Assembly: GCA_948438085.1 (NCBI GenBank)
Contig: CAOJKP010000001.1
Span: forward strand, 44,598 to 108,597
From: an uncultured Clostridium sp.
Lineage (GTDB): Bacteria; Bacillota; Clostridia; TANB77; CAG-508
DNA: 64,000 bases
Direction: 5' to 3'
Numbering within the stretch: the first letter of the stretch is position 1; every line of letters starts with the position of its first letter. Shown piece after piece: positions 29,931 to 38,993 of this stretch. The position numbers and the translations under genes are program-made. The notes under the pieces are model-generated. The model searched no databases. It was not told where the DNA came from and saw only the letters and a list, made by a program, of their open reading frames with translations.

Positions 29931-32180
29931 ATGAAAATAAAGAAAAAATATATTTTTTTTGGTATTTTAATTATAACAATATTATTAACTATAACTATAT
30001 ATTTAGGTGTACAAGCCTCTAACATAACGCAAGGTATAGAAAGTTTTCCCAATTCATATCAAGCATATTTAAAAGAGATAGTAAAAAAACATCCTAATTG
30101 GCAGTTTAAAGCATTATACACAAATTTAGATTGGAATTATGTTATTAGCGAAGAAAATATATATGGAAAAAATTTAGTACCTAAAAATTATTCAGATAAT
30201 TGGAAAAATACAACACCTGGACAATATAACGTAGAAGTAGATAAAGGATGGGTGGATTGTTCTAAAAGAGCAATCGAATATTGTATGGATCCTAGAAATT
30301 TTTTAAATGAAGCTCGTATATTTCAATTTGAAACATTATCATATGATGAATATAGTAATAATTTAGAAAGCATAGAAAAAATATTATATGGAACCGAATT
30401 TTATAATACAAGAGTAAGTTATTTAGATATATATGGTAATACAATTAATATGAGCCAAAGGTATTCAGAGTTGATTTTATCAGCAGGACAATCGTCAAGA
30501 GTTAGTCCATATCATTTAGCATCTAGAATTAAACAGGAAGTAGGACCATTTTTGTCACATAGTTCAATTAGTGGAAATGTAGAAGGATATAAAGGATTAT
30601 ATAATTTTTATAATATAGGAGCAACAAGTTCATCTGAACCAATGGGAGCAATAAAAAAGGGATTGCAATATGCAAAAGATGGAAAGGGTGCATCACAGCA
30701 AATAAAAGACAAATATATAATACCATGGGATACAAAACAAAAAGCCATAACAGGTGGAGCAATTTTTATTGGATCTAGTTATATAAATGTTGGACAAAAT
30801 ACAATATATTTACAAAAGTTTGATGTTAATGATCAAAGAAGTAATAATTTATTTTCACATCAATACATGACAAATGTTTTAGCACCTTATAGTGAGGCAA
30901 AATCTATTTATAATGGTTATAAAAGAAGTGGAATATTGGATACACCAATGACATTTATTATACCAGTATATGAAAATATGCCAAATATTCCTACACATAG
31001 TCCCAATATCAATGATTTTGATTTTATTTATGAAAATAAAAAAGTATGTTCTACAGCTTCAAATTTAAATATTAGAACAGGACCTTCAACATCTTATGAA
31101 ATAATAACATCTGTTGATAAAGAAGCAATAATGACAAGAATATATAAAGGAAATCAGCCAGGAGAAAGATGGGATAAAGTAATATTAGAAAATGGAATAG
31201 TAGGATTTGTGTATCAATCTTACGTAAGTGATAAAATAATTCAAATAGAAGAAATTAAATTAAATATAAATAGAACTACTTTAAATAAAGGAGAACAGGA
31301 AAAATTACAAGTAACTATTTTTCCACCAGAAGCAAATAAAAATAAAATTCAATATATATCAAGTAATCCTAAAGTAGCAGTAGTTGATGAAAATGGAAAT
31401 ATAAAGGCAATTAGTTCTGGCAAGACTATTATAACAGTTAAATCAAAAGAAAATGATGTAAGAAATCAAATTGAAATAACGGTATATAGTCCAGTTACAG
31501 ATATTTTATTAGAAGATAATGAATTATATATGATTGTAGGAGAAAAATCAAAAATAAATACAATTGTTAAACCAACTGATGCAAATAATAAAACTATAAA
31601 ATACAATAATACTAATGAAGAAATTATACAAGTTGAAGAAGATGGAACAATCACAGCTATAAAACAAGGGCAAGCAAAAATTATTATAAGTTCTGATGAT
31701 AATTCAAATATAAAATCAGAGTGTGTAGTAAATGTAGTAGAATTCTCTAATGAAGATATTATCTTTGATGAAACATTAACTGTAGATGGGTTAAATATTA
31801 GTAAAATAGATTATAACGAAAATACAGTAGAAGATATAATTAAAAAAATTAAAACAAGCTTAACTGTAAGAATTGTGGATTATAATAATAAAGAATTAAA
31901 ACTTACAGATAATGTTGGAACAGGTTGTAAAGTACAAATAGAAAAAAATGGAAAAATTATAAGGCAATATAAAATTATTATATATGGTGATGCTTCAGGA
32001 GATGGAAAAATAAATAGTATTGACTTACTTTTAATACAAAGATATATATTAGGATTAGATCAATTATTACCAATATATTTAAAGGCAAGTAATATAAATA
32101 AAGATGGAAGGAAACCAACATCTATTGATTTATTATTAATACAAAGGCACATTCTAGGATTTCAAGAAATAAAACAGTAA
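29931..32180 (+). CDS. Dockerin-bearing glucosaminidase-type autolysin
   Basis: 749 residues. ATG 29931 is preferred to an ATG four codons upstream because GGAG lies six bases before it. A signal or anchor helix (about 5-25) is followed by an endo-beta-N-acetylglucosaminidase-like domain (LytD type; SRIKQEVGPF with candidate catalytic Glu203). Then come an SH3b domain (SNLNIRTGPSTSYEII), two Big2-type Ig domains and a C-terminal type I dockerin (GDASGDGKINSIDLLLIQRY and its repeat). It would cut peptidoglycan glycan strands, with the dockerin tethering it to an anchored cohesin. It is likely in one operon with the sortase before it and the membrane protein after it. Confidence 0.87.
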   Translation: MKIKKKYIFFGILIITILLTITIYLGVQASNITQGIESFPNSYQAYLKEIVKKHPNWQFKALYTNLDWNYVISEENIYGKNLVPKNYSDNWKNTTPGQYNVEVDKGWVDCSKRAIEYCMDPRNFLNEARIFQFETLSYDEYSNNLESIEKILYGTEFYNTRVSYLDIYGNTINMSQRYSELILSAGQSSRVSPYHLASRIKQEVGPFLSHSSISGNVEGYKGLYNFYNIGATSSSEPMGAIKKGLQYAKDGKGASQQIKDKYIIPWDTKQKAITGGAIFIGSSYINVGQNTIYLQKFDVNDQRSNNLFSHQYMTNVLAPYSEAKSIYNGYKRSGILDTPMTFIIPVYENMPNIPTHSPNINDFDFIYENKKVCSTASNLNIRTGPSTSYEIITSVDKEAIMTRIYKGNQPGERWDKVILENGIVGFVYQSYVSDKIIQIEEIKLNINRTTLNKGEQEKLQVTIFPPEANKNKIQYISSNPKVAVVDENGNIKAISSGKTIITVKSKENDVRNQIEITVYSPVTDILLEDNELYMIVGEKSKINTIVKPTDANNKTIKYNNTNEEIIQVEEDGTITAIKQGQAKIIISSDDNSNIKSECVVNVVEFSNEDIIFDETLTVDGLNISKIDYNENTVEDIIKKIKTSLTVRIVDYNNKELKLTDNVGTGCKVQIEKNGKIIRQYKIIIYGDASGDGKINSIDLLLIQRYILGLDQLLPIYLKASNINKDGRKPTSIDLLLIQRHILGFQEIKQ

Positions 32181-32193
32181 AAATGGAGGAGTT

Positions 32194-33027
32194 ATGAAAA
32201 AGAGAATAATTATATTAAGTATAATATTTATAATAATGCATTTCTTTGTATATGTTTGCTATGCACAAAATGAATCAAGTACAGACTTAAAAATATTAAG
32301 GCTAGATATAGAGGGAATGGAACCAGTATTTCAAAAGGATGTATATGAATATTATTTAATTATACCAACATATATTGAAAATATTGAAATAACAGCAATT
32401 CCAGAAAACCCACAATGTGATGTATTAATAACTGGAAATACCAATATAAAAGAAGGACTAAATGTTATAAATATAGAAGTAATATTAAAAGATAAAAGCA
32501 AAAAAAATATATATACTATTAATGTAACAAAAACAGATGATAAATTAGCTGCAAATACTAATTTAGAAATATTAGCAATAAAAGATGAATTAATATCTCC
32601 TCCATTTGATTCATCTATAACAAACTATAAAGTTGAAATATCTAATAATATAACTAGCTTGAATGTTTTAGCAATTCCAGAAAATGAAGAGTCAAAAGTA
32701 ATAATTCAAGGAAAAGAAAATTTGAAAATAGGAAGTAACTTAATAACAGTAAAAGTAACAGCACCAAATGGATTTACTAAAAAAGAATATAAGATTGATG
32801 TAATAAGAAGAAATCAGCAAGAAGAAATAGAAAATATACAAGAATCAGAAAAAATGGAAGAAAAATTAGAAAATGCATATAAAATTGAAAGAACAAGTAT
32901 TGTTAAAGAACAAGGTTATAAAAGTCAAAATAAAGAAGACACCTATATAATAGTTGGTGTGATAATATTTGTGATAACTACAACTATAGTTTTATTAAAA
33001 AAAAAGAACAAAAACGGACATAAATGA
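32194..33027 (+). CDS. Cadherin-like beta-sandwich membrane protein
   Basis: 277 residues from ATG 32194 behind GGAGGAG, 13 bases after the autolysin stop. A signal peptide (ending CYA-Q) is followed by two copies of a Cadherin-like beta-sandwich domain (about 28-115 and 118-205; each has L-x-x-L, a Y-x-x-x-I/V core and GxNxIxIxV). A charged coiled segment leads to a C-terminal membrane helix with a lysine-rich end (about 245-265). It is exposed outside the cell and anchored by its tail. Position suggests a structural or binding role with the autolysin and sortase. Confidence 0.75.
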   Translation: MKKRIIILSIIFIIMHFFVYVCYAQNESSTDLKILRLDIEGMEPVFQKDVYEYYLIIPTYIENIEITAIPENPQCDVLITGNTNIKEGLNVINIEVILKDKSKKNIYTINVTKTDDKLAANTNLEILAIKDELISPPFDSSITNYKVEISNNITSLNVLAIPENEESKVIIQGKENLKIGSNLITVKVTAPNGFTKKEYKIDVIRRNQQEEIENIQESEKMEEKLENAYKIERTSIVKEQGYKSQNKEDTYIIVGVIIFVITTTIVLLKKKNKNGHK

Positions 33028-33043
33028 CATTTGCCATATTTAA

Positions 33044-33090
33044 AACATTCTATAGGAAGTTTAGAGAACTTTAATATAATATAAATAATA
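33044..33090. repeat. Partial family 2 intergenic element
   Basis: ATTCTATAGGAAGTTTAGAG and the following AACTTTAATATAATATAAAT match the first third of the elements at 20775 and 57535. Confidence 0.5.
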
Positions 33091-33150
33091 TTAAACATTA
33101 TTAAAATATTTTTACAAATATTACAAATATATTTTATTTCTAAAAGGGTA

Positions 33151-33179
33151 TTTACTATTTATGTAAAATATGGTAGAAT
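33151..33179 (+). promoter_or_regulatory. Promoter of the IPQTG cohesin gene
   Basis: TTTACT, a 17-base spacer and TAGAAT, 51 bases before the ATG. Confidence 0.6.
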
Positions 33180-33229
33180 AATTTAAGATGTTGTAAATAA
33201 ATATAAATAAAATTTATAGGAGGAGTTTT

Positions 33230-33913
33230 ATGAAAAAAATATTAACAATAGGTGTGTCAATGTTAATTATATGTATGTTTATGGTTGGAAATATATATGC
33301 AATGAATTGCAAGGTTAATTTACAAACAGTAAAAACTGAGTTTGCAAAAGGAGAGGAATTCAGTGTTGATTTATATGTATCTGATATAGAATCAGAAAGA
33401 GGAGTTATAGCACTAACAGCAACATTAGACTATGATAAAACAGGGCTAACATTAGTAAAAATGGAAGGATTAAATGGTTGGGAAGCACCAGCAGAGGGAG
33501 CTACTTATAATTCTCAAAATGGTAAAATTGCAATAACAAGAAGTGGATTAGGAAAAGATAATGAAGTTATTTTCAGAATGACATTTAAAGTAAATGAAAA
33601 TGCTACAATTAATCCTACAGTTTCATTAAAAAATATTAGTATAACAGATGCTGATATACCAGCAACATTTTCTGAAATAAAAAAAGAAATAAAATTAAAA
33701 CAAACACAAACTACACCAACAAATCCAAGCGACAATCCATTACCAAATAATCCAAATCAAGGTTCAACATCAAATACCAATAAACCAAATAGCAATGTTC
33801 CTGCAAATAAAATACCACAAACAGGAGTTAATAATGTACCATTAATAATTTCAATAGTAGCAGTAACAGCAATAGCAGTATATTTTGGAATACATATAAA
33901 ATTATCTAAATAA
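33230..33913 (+). CDS. Wall-anchored cohesin protein with IPQTG sorting signal
   Basis: 227 residues behind AGGAGG. The signal peptide (ending IYA-M) is followed by one cohesin domain (about 26-160; EEFSVDLYVSDI, ATLDYDKTGL, VIFRMTFKV), closely related to that of the gene at 26973. An Asn/Pro/Ser-rich linker leads to IPQTG, a hydrophobic helix and a short KLSK tail, a variant of the sortase signal. It would present a single cohesin on the cell wall. It has its own promoter and terminator. Confidence 0.85.
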   Translation: MKKILTIGVSMLIICMFMVGNIYAMNCKVNLQTVKTEFAKGEEFSVDLYVSDIESERGVIALTATLDYDKTGLTLVKMEGLNGWEAPAEGATYNSQNGKIAITRSGLGKDNEVIFRMTFKVNENATINPTVSLKNISITDADIPATFSEIKKEIKLKQTQTTPTNPSDNPLPNNPNQGSTSNTNKPNSNVPANKIPQTGVNNVPLIISIVAVTAIAVYFGIHIKLSK

Positions 33914-33921
33914 AAAATAAA

Positions 33922-33964
33922 AATTAAAAGCGAAAAGATTTTTAAAATCTTTTCGCTTTTAATT
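33922..33964. terminator. Strong hairpin terminator after the IPQTG cohesin gene
   Basis: AATTAAAAGCGAAAAGATTT and its complement form a stem of about 21 bp; T-rich 3' arm. Confidence 0.88.
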
Positions 33965-34102
33965 GTATAGGAAAAATTGATAATAAAATATATTATGATG
34001 AATATATTTTATTATAACTAATTAAAAAATAAGAAAAAAATATATACAAAAAATAGATTTAGTTATATAATAAGTTTGAAAAATGTGTCGGAGGGAAAAT
34101 GA

Positions 34103-35575
34103 ATGGAATTAAAGGAAATATTAATAGGAATAGAAGGAATAAAAGCTAAGGGAAATTTAGAATTAAATATAAAAAATATTGATTCAGATTCAAGAAATAT
34201 AAAAAAAGACGGAATGTTTGTTGCAATACATGGGTTCGAAACAGATGGAGTAGAATATATTAATGATGCAATAGAAAATGGTGCTATTGCAATAATGGTT
34301 CAAGATGATACAGACATAAAAAAATTAAAAATAAGTGATGATATAACATTATTAGTAGTTCCAGACACTAGAAAAGCACTTGCAATATGTGCTTGTAATT
34401 TTTATGATAATCCATCAAAAAGTTTTAAATTAATAGGTGTAACAGGAACAAAGGGAAAAACAACAACTACATATATGATAAAAAAAATATTAGAAAAACA
34501 AGGAAAAAAAGTTGGTTTAATAGGAACAATAGCAACATATATTGGAGATAAAAAAATAGAAGAAAGTTCAAGAACTACACCAGAAAGTATAAAATTACAA
34601 AAAATATTTTATGATATGAAAAAAGAAAAAGTTGATGTTGTAGTTATGGAAGTTTCTTCTCAAAGTTTAAAATTACATAGAGTAGATGGATGTGATTTCG
34701 ATATCGGAATATTTACAAATTTATCTCAAGAACATATTAGTAAAAATGAACATCCAGACATGAAGGATTATTTCGAATCAAAATTAAAATTATTTAATAT
34801 GTGTAAAACAGCATATATAAATGCAGATGATATATATGGAGCCAAAATACCAAAATTAATAAATATACCAGAAATTAGTACATATGGAATAGATAATTTT
34901 TGTAATTTTCTAGCAAAAGATATTACAATAACAAACTCATATGTAGATTTTAAAGCAAAAATTGATGGTAAAAATGAGAGAGTAAAAGTATGTATTCCAG
35001 GAAGATTTAGTGTATATAATGCATTAGCTGCAATTTATGCTACTATCAAACTAGGAGCAAATGCAGAAAATATAAAAGAAGCACTTGATGAAGTCAGAGT
35101 TCCAGGTAGAAGTGAATTAGTAGATAATAAAAAAGAATTAGTTATAATGATAGATTATGCTCATACACCAGAAAGTTTAGAAAGTATACTACAAGCAGTA
35201 AAATCTTACACAAAAGGAAGAGTAATTAGTGTATTTGGATGTGGAGGAGATAGAGATTCAGTAAAAAGACCACTCATGGGCGAGGTATCAGGAAGAATAG
35301 CAGATTATACAATCATTACAAGTGATAATCCAAGAACAGAAAATCCAGATGAAATAATTTCTCAAATTGAAAAAGGAATAAAAAAGACAAAAGGTCAATA
35401 TACATGTATTACAGACAGAATTGAAGCAATAAAAAAAGCAATTGAAATGGCTAATAAAAAAGATATCATTGTATTAGCAGGAAAGGGACATGAATCATAC
35501 CAAGAAATAAACCATGAGAAACATCCATTTGACGAAAGGATAATTGTTAAAGAAATAATAGACAAAATGAAATAA
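34103..35575 (+). CDS. murE: UDP-N-acetylmuramoyl-tripeptide synthetase (meso-diaminopimelate adding)
   Basis: 490 residues from ATG 34103 behind GGAGGG. Mur ligase blocks are in order: SDSRNIKKDGMFVAI, the ATP loop GVTGTKGKTTT (about residue 112-122), SSRTTPES, EVSSQSLKLHRV, and the C-terminal domain with GCGGDRDSVKRPLM. The motif SDNPRTENP near residue 408 is the DNPR signature of enzymes that add meso-diaminopimelate. It starts a cell-wall cluster murE-mraY-ftsW-murG; murF and murD, which often lie between these genes, are absent here. Confidence 0.95.
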   Translation: MELKEILIGIEGIKAKGNLELNIKNIDSDSRNIKKDGMFVAIHGFETDGVEYINDAIENGAIAIMVQDDTDIKKLKISDDITLLVVPDTRKALAICACNFYDNPSKSFKLIGVTGTKGKTTTTYMIKKILEKQGKKVGLIGTIATYIGDKKIEESSRTTPESIKLQKIFYDMKKEKVDVVVMEVSSQSLKLHRVDGCDFDIGIFTNLSQEHISKNEHPDMKDYFESKLKLFNMCKTAYINADDIYGAKIPKLINIPEISTYGIDNFCNFLAKDITITNSYVDFKAKIDGKNERVKVCIPGRFSVYNALAAIYATIKLGANAENIKEALDEVRVPGRSELVDNKKELVIMIDYAHTPESLESILQAVKSYTKGRVISVFGCGGDRDSVKRPLMGEVSGRIADYTIITSDNPRTENPDEIISQIEKGIKKTKGQYTCITDRIEAIKKAIEMANKKDIIVLAGKGHESYQEINHEKHPFDERIIVKEIIDKMK

Positions 35576-35599
35576 AAACAAAAATGAAGGGTGAGAAAA

Positions 35600-36577
35600 T
35601 TGAGTTTTCAAATAAAGATATTACTTATGTCATTTATAGCAACAGTAGTATTTTCGATATTAGTAATACCAATATTAAAAAAGTTAAAAGTTGGGCAAAT
35701 TGAAAGAGATGATGGTCCAGAATCACATTTAGATAAACAAGGAACTCCAACAATGGGAGGGGTAATAATAGCAATTGCTATTACCTTAATTGCAGTATTC
35801 TTAATATGGGATTATTCAAAAGACGACATTGAGACATCTAAAAGGCTTATTCCAATTCTATTAGTAACAATTGGTTTTGGAGTTGTAGGACTAATAGATG
35901 ATACAAAAAAAATTGTTTTTAAAAATACAAAAGGACTGAAACCAGCATATAAAATGATTGGATTACTTGCTATAGCAGTAATATATATTATTTATCTAGT
36001 AAATGGATTAAAGCTAGAAACAGGAACATTTATACCATTTTTAAAAATTTATATAGATTTACCAATATGGGTATATATTCCATTTGCAATATTTGTAATG
36101 CTAGCAACTACAAATGCTATAAATTTAACAGACGGCGTAGATGGATTGTCTACATCTGTATCTGCAATTATAATTACATGTTTAACAATAATATCAATAA
36201 TGCTGGATATTAAAGAAATAACGATATTTGGCACAGTTGTTATAGGAGTGTGTTTAGGATTTTTATTGTTTAATATGCACCCAGCAAAAGTATTTATGGG
36301 AGATACAGGATCTTTATTACTAGGTGGGATAGTTTCAGCAATGGCATTATATTTACAAATGCCACTAATTTTATTAATAATTGCAATAATCCCTGTATGT
36401 GAGACATTATCTGTAATGTTACAAGTTACATATTTTAAAAAAACTGGTAATAGAATATTTAAAATGGCGCCACTACACCACCATTTTGAATTATCAGGTT
36501 GGGGAGAAAATAAAGTAGTTTCAATTTTTAGTATATGCACATTAATAGTATCAATTATAGGATTATTATCGATATAA
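35600..36577 (+). CDS. mraY: Phospho-N-acetylmuramoyl-pentapeptide transferase
   Basis: About 326 residues of mostly membrane helices. TTG 35600 is preferred to GTG 35591 because the GGGTGA ribosome site lies directly on the latter. Signature stretches: DDGPESHLDKQGTPTMGG, GLIDDTKK, NLTDGVDGLS, FMGDTGSLLLGG and PLHHHFEL. The enzyme moves phospho-MurNAc-pentapeptide from UDP to undecaprenyl phosphate to make lipid I at the inner membrane face. It lies 15-24 bases after murE, in the same operon. Confidence 0.94.
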   Translation: MSFQIKILLMSFIATVVFSILVIPILKKLKVGQIERDDGPESHLDKQGTPTMGGVIIAIAITLIAVFLIWDYSKDDIETSKRLIPILLVTIGFGVVGLIDDTKKIVFKNTKGLKPAYKMIGLLAIAVIYIIYLVNGLKLETGTFIPFLKIYIDLPIWVYIPFAIFVMLATTNAINLTDGVDGLSTSVSAIIITCLTIISIMLDIKEITIFGTVVIGVCLGFLLFNMHPAKVFMGDTGSLLLGGIVSAMALYLQMPLILLIIAIIPVCETLSVMLQVTYFKKTGNRIFKMAPLHHHFELSGWGENKVVSIFSICTLIVSIIGLLSI

Positions 36578-36618
36578 ATGGGAGAAGCTTATGCATTTAG
36601 AAAGGAATGTTAGAAATA

Positions 36619-37774
36619 ATGCAAAAAAATTCTAAAAAAAATATAGAATTGAATACTAGTAAACCATTTGATTTTGTTTTGTTTATAACGGTATTAATAT
36701 TATTATCTATAGGAATAGTGATGGTACTTTCTGCAAGTTCTCCATCAGCACTATCTAAAATTGGAAATAGTTATGCATATGTTACAAGACAAGCGATGTT
36801 TGCAGTCCTTGGGATAATATTATTATTAGTTATTTCTAAAATCGATTATAGAATATGGGCAAAATTTTCAAATATTGCATATTGGGCTTCATTACTAGTT
36901 CTTCTTGCAGTTGCTATACCATCAATAGGTTCAGAATCGAAAGGTGCAACAAGATGGATAGACTTAGGATTTACAACAATTCAGCCATCAGAATTTGCAA
37001 AAATAGCGCTTATAATATTTTATGCAACATGGTTAACAAAAAACAAAAATAAATTAAAAGATATAAAAACAGGATTTTTTATACCAATCATGTATTTTAT
37101 ACCAATAGCACTTATCTTAGTGTTTCTTCAAGACCATTTAAGTGTTACATTAGTAATAATGATAGTTATATCAATAATGATGATTATGGCAGGAACAAAG
37201 TTATCATACTTTTTAACATTCCGGAACATTAGGAGTTGCAGGAGCAGGTGTTGGAATGTATATACTTGCAAAAGTTACAGGAAAGGGAGCATTTAGATTA
37301 ACTAGAATAACCACATTCTTAAATCCATGGAACGATCCAACAGATACTGGATGGCAAATAATACAAAGTCTTTATGCAATTGGTTCAGGAGGGCTATTTG
37401 GTGCAGGTTTAGGAGAAAGCAAGCAAAAATTTTTATATATTCCAGAGCCACATAATGATTTTATATTTTCAATTTTAGCAGAAGAATTGGGTTTTATTGG
37501 ATGTGCAGTTGTAATAATATTATTTGCAATATTTATATGGAGAGGTCTATTAATAGCTATGAAAGCTCCAGATATGTTTGGAAGTATGCTAGCAGTTGGA
37601 ATTACATCTTTAATTGGATTACAAGCAATAATGAATATAGCAGTTGTAACATCATCTATGCCTAATACTGGTATTCCATTGCCATTTTTTGGCTATGGAG
37701 GTACAGCCTTAGTAATTGTTCTTTGTGCAGTAGGAATATTATTAAATATATCTAGGTCAAGTAAAAAGGTATAA
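36619..37774 (+). CDS. ftsW: Cell-division lipid II flippase/glycosyltransferase FtsW, interrupted by one in-frame CGG (+1 shift)
   Basis: A SEDS-family membrane protein. ATG 36619 is preferred because AAGGA directly abuts the ATG at 36607. The first part has VMVLSASSPSAL, the IGSESKGATRWIDLGF loop and IQPSEFAKI. At CGG 37222-37224 the zero frame leaves the family sequence. Skipping the C gives LTF-GTLGVAGAGVGMY and the rest: RLTRITTFLNPW, the YIPEPHNDFIFSILAEELGF loop and PLPFFGYGG. FtsW polymerises septal peptidoglycan and is essential in most bacteria, so a dead gene is unlikely. The gene lies between mraY and murG with short gaps, as expected for the cluster. Confidence 0.9.
37222..37224 (+). 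other. In-frame CGG at a +1 frame switch (ftsW)
   Basis: ACA TTC CGG AAC; skipping one C restores Thr-Phe-Gly-Thr-Leu-Gly of the SEDS family. Confidence 0.88.
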
Positions 37775-37795
37775 ATTATATAGAAGGAGAAATAC

Positions 37796-38896
37796 ATGAA
37801 GGTTGTAATTGCGTGTGCAGGAACAGGAGGACATATTAATCCTGGAATAGCAATAGCCAATAAAATAAAAAAAGAAGATAAAATGGCTAAAATTATTTTT
37901 ATTGGAACAAACCGTGGTTTAGAAAATGATTTGGTTCCAAGAGCAGGGTATGAACTAAAAACAGTAGAAGCATATGGACTTAGTAAAAAAATTAATTTAA
38001 CTACCATAATAAATAATATAAAAACATTAAGAAGTATAAAAAGAGCAAAAGAAATTATGAAACAGTTTAAACCTGATATTGTAATAGGAACAGGTGGGTA
38101 TATATGCGGACCAGTGATATTAGCAGCATCTAAGTTAAAAATACCTACTCTATTACATGAAAGTAATGCATTTCCAGGTAAGGCAGTTAAAATGTTAGCT
38201 AAAAGAGTAGATACAATATTAGTATCTTTTAATGAGGCAAAGCCAAGAATAAAAAATGCAAAGAAAATTGTACTTACAGGAACTCCAACAAAAATAAAAA
38301 AAATGGAAATGACTAGTGAACAAAAAGAAAAAATAATAAGCGAAGTAGGATTAAATAAAGACAAACCAATAGTTTTAATTTTTGGTGGAAGTCAAGGAGC
38401 AAAAGCAATAAATGATACAATTGTAAAATTAATTAATAGTAAATTAAATAGAAAATATCAAATAATTTGGGCTCCAGGGCAAAAGCAATATGAATACGTA
38501 AAAGAAAATATAAAAGTAAAATTAGAAGGAGTAAAAATAGTTCCATATATATATAATATGGAACAAGTGCTGAATATTTGTGATTTAGTAATATCAAGGA
38601 GTGGAGCTATGACTATAACGGAAATTTCAAAAGTAGGAAAACCTGCTATATTTGTTCCATTACCAAACGTAAGCAATAATCATCAAGAATATAATGCAAA
38701 AGTACTAGAAAATGTAGAAGCAGCATTTATTATTAAAAATGATGAATTAAACGAAAATAATTTAAATCGAAAAATAGAACAGATTATAACAAGTAAGGAA
38801 ACAATAGAAAAGATGAGCAATAATGCACAAAAAATAGATATAGATAATGTTGAAGATAAAATATATGAAGAAATCAGAAAACTAACAGAAAGGTAG
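37796..38896 (+). CDS. murG: UDP-N-acetylglucosamine transferase MurG
   Basis: 366 residues from ATG 37796 behind AGAAGGAGA. It shows the N-terminal glycine loop CAGTGGHINPG, GTGGYICGPV, LLHESNAFPG, and the C-terminal GGSQGAKAIN and SRSGAMTITE donor-site motifs. It adds GlcNAc to lipid I to make lipid II at the inner membrane face. It is the last gene of the cell-wall cluster, and its 3' end forms part of the terminator stem. Confidence 0.96.
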   Translation: MKVVIACAGTGGHINPGIAIANKIKKEDKMAKIIFIGTNRGLENDLVPRAGYELKTVEAYGLSKKINLTTIINNIKTLRSIKRAKEIMKQFKPDIVIGTGGYICGPVILAASKLKIPTLLHESNAFPGKAVKMLAKRVDTILVSFNEAKPRIKNAKKIVLTGTPTKIKKMEMTSEQKEKIISEVGLNKDKPIVLIFGGSQGAKAINDTIVKLINSKLNRKYQIIWAPGQKQYEYVKENIKVKLEGVKIVPYIYNMEQVLNICDLVISRSGAMTITEISKVGKPAIFVPLPNVSNNHQEYNAKVLENVEAAFIIKNDELNENNLNRKIEQIITSKETIEKMSNNAQKIDIDNVEDKIYEEIRKLTER

Positions 38897-38917
38897 AACT
38901 TTTCTGTTAGTTTTTTG
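38877..38917 (+). terminator. Terminator overlapping the 3' end of murG
   Basis: AAAACTAACAGAAA pairs with TTTCTGTTAGTTTT, followed by T residues. The stop codon lies in the loop. Confidence 0.9.
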
Positions 38918-38993
38918 ATTATTATAGAAAAAAACAAATTAATATGTTATATTAATTTTAAAGAGGTAATTTAAAAATATAAGGAGAAATAAA

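Noticed and set aside
36855..37052. Plus-strand ORF inside ftsW
   Set aside because: It is an out-of-frame shadow with no ribosome site.
37693..38364. Minus-strand ORF of 223 codons over murG
   Set aside because: murG on the plus strand is unmistakable.
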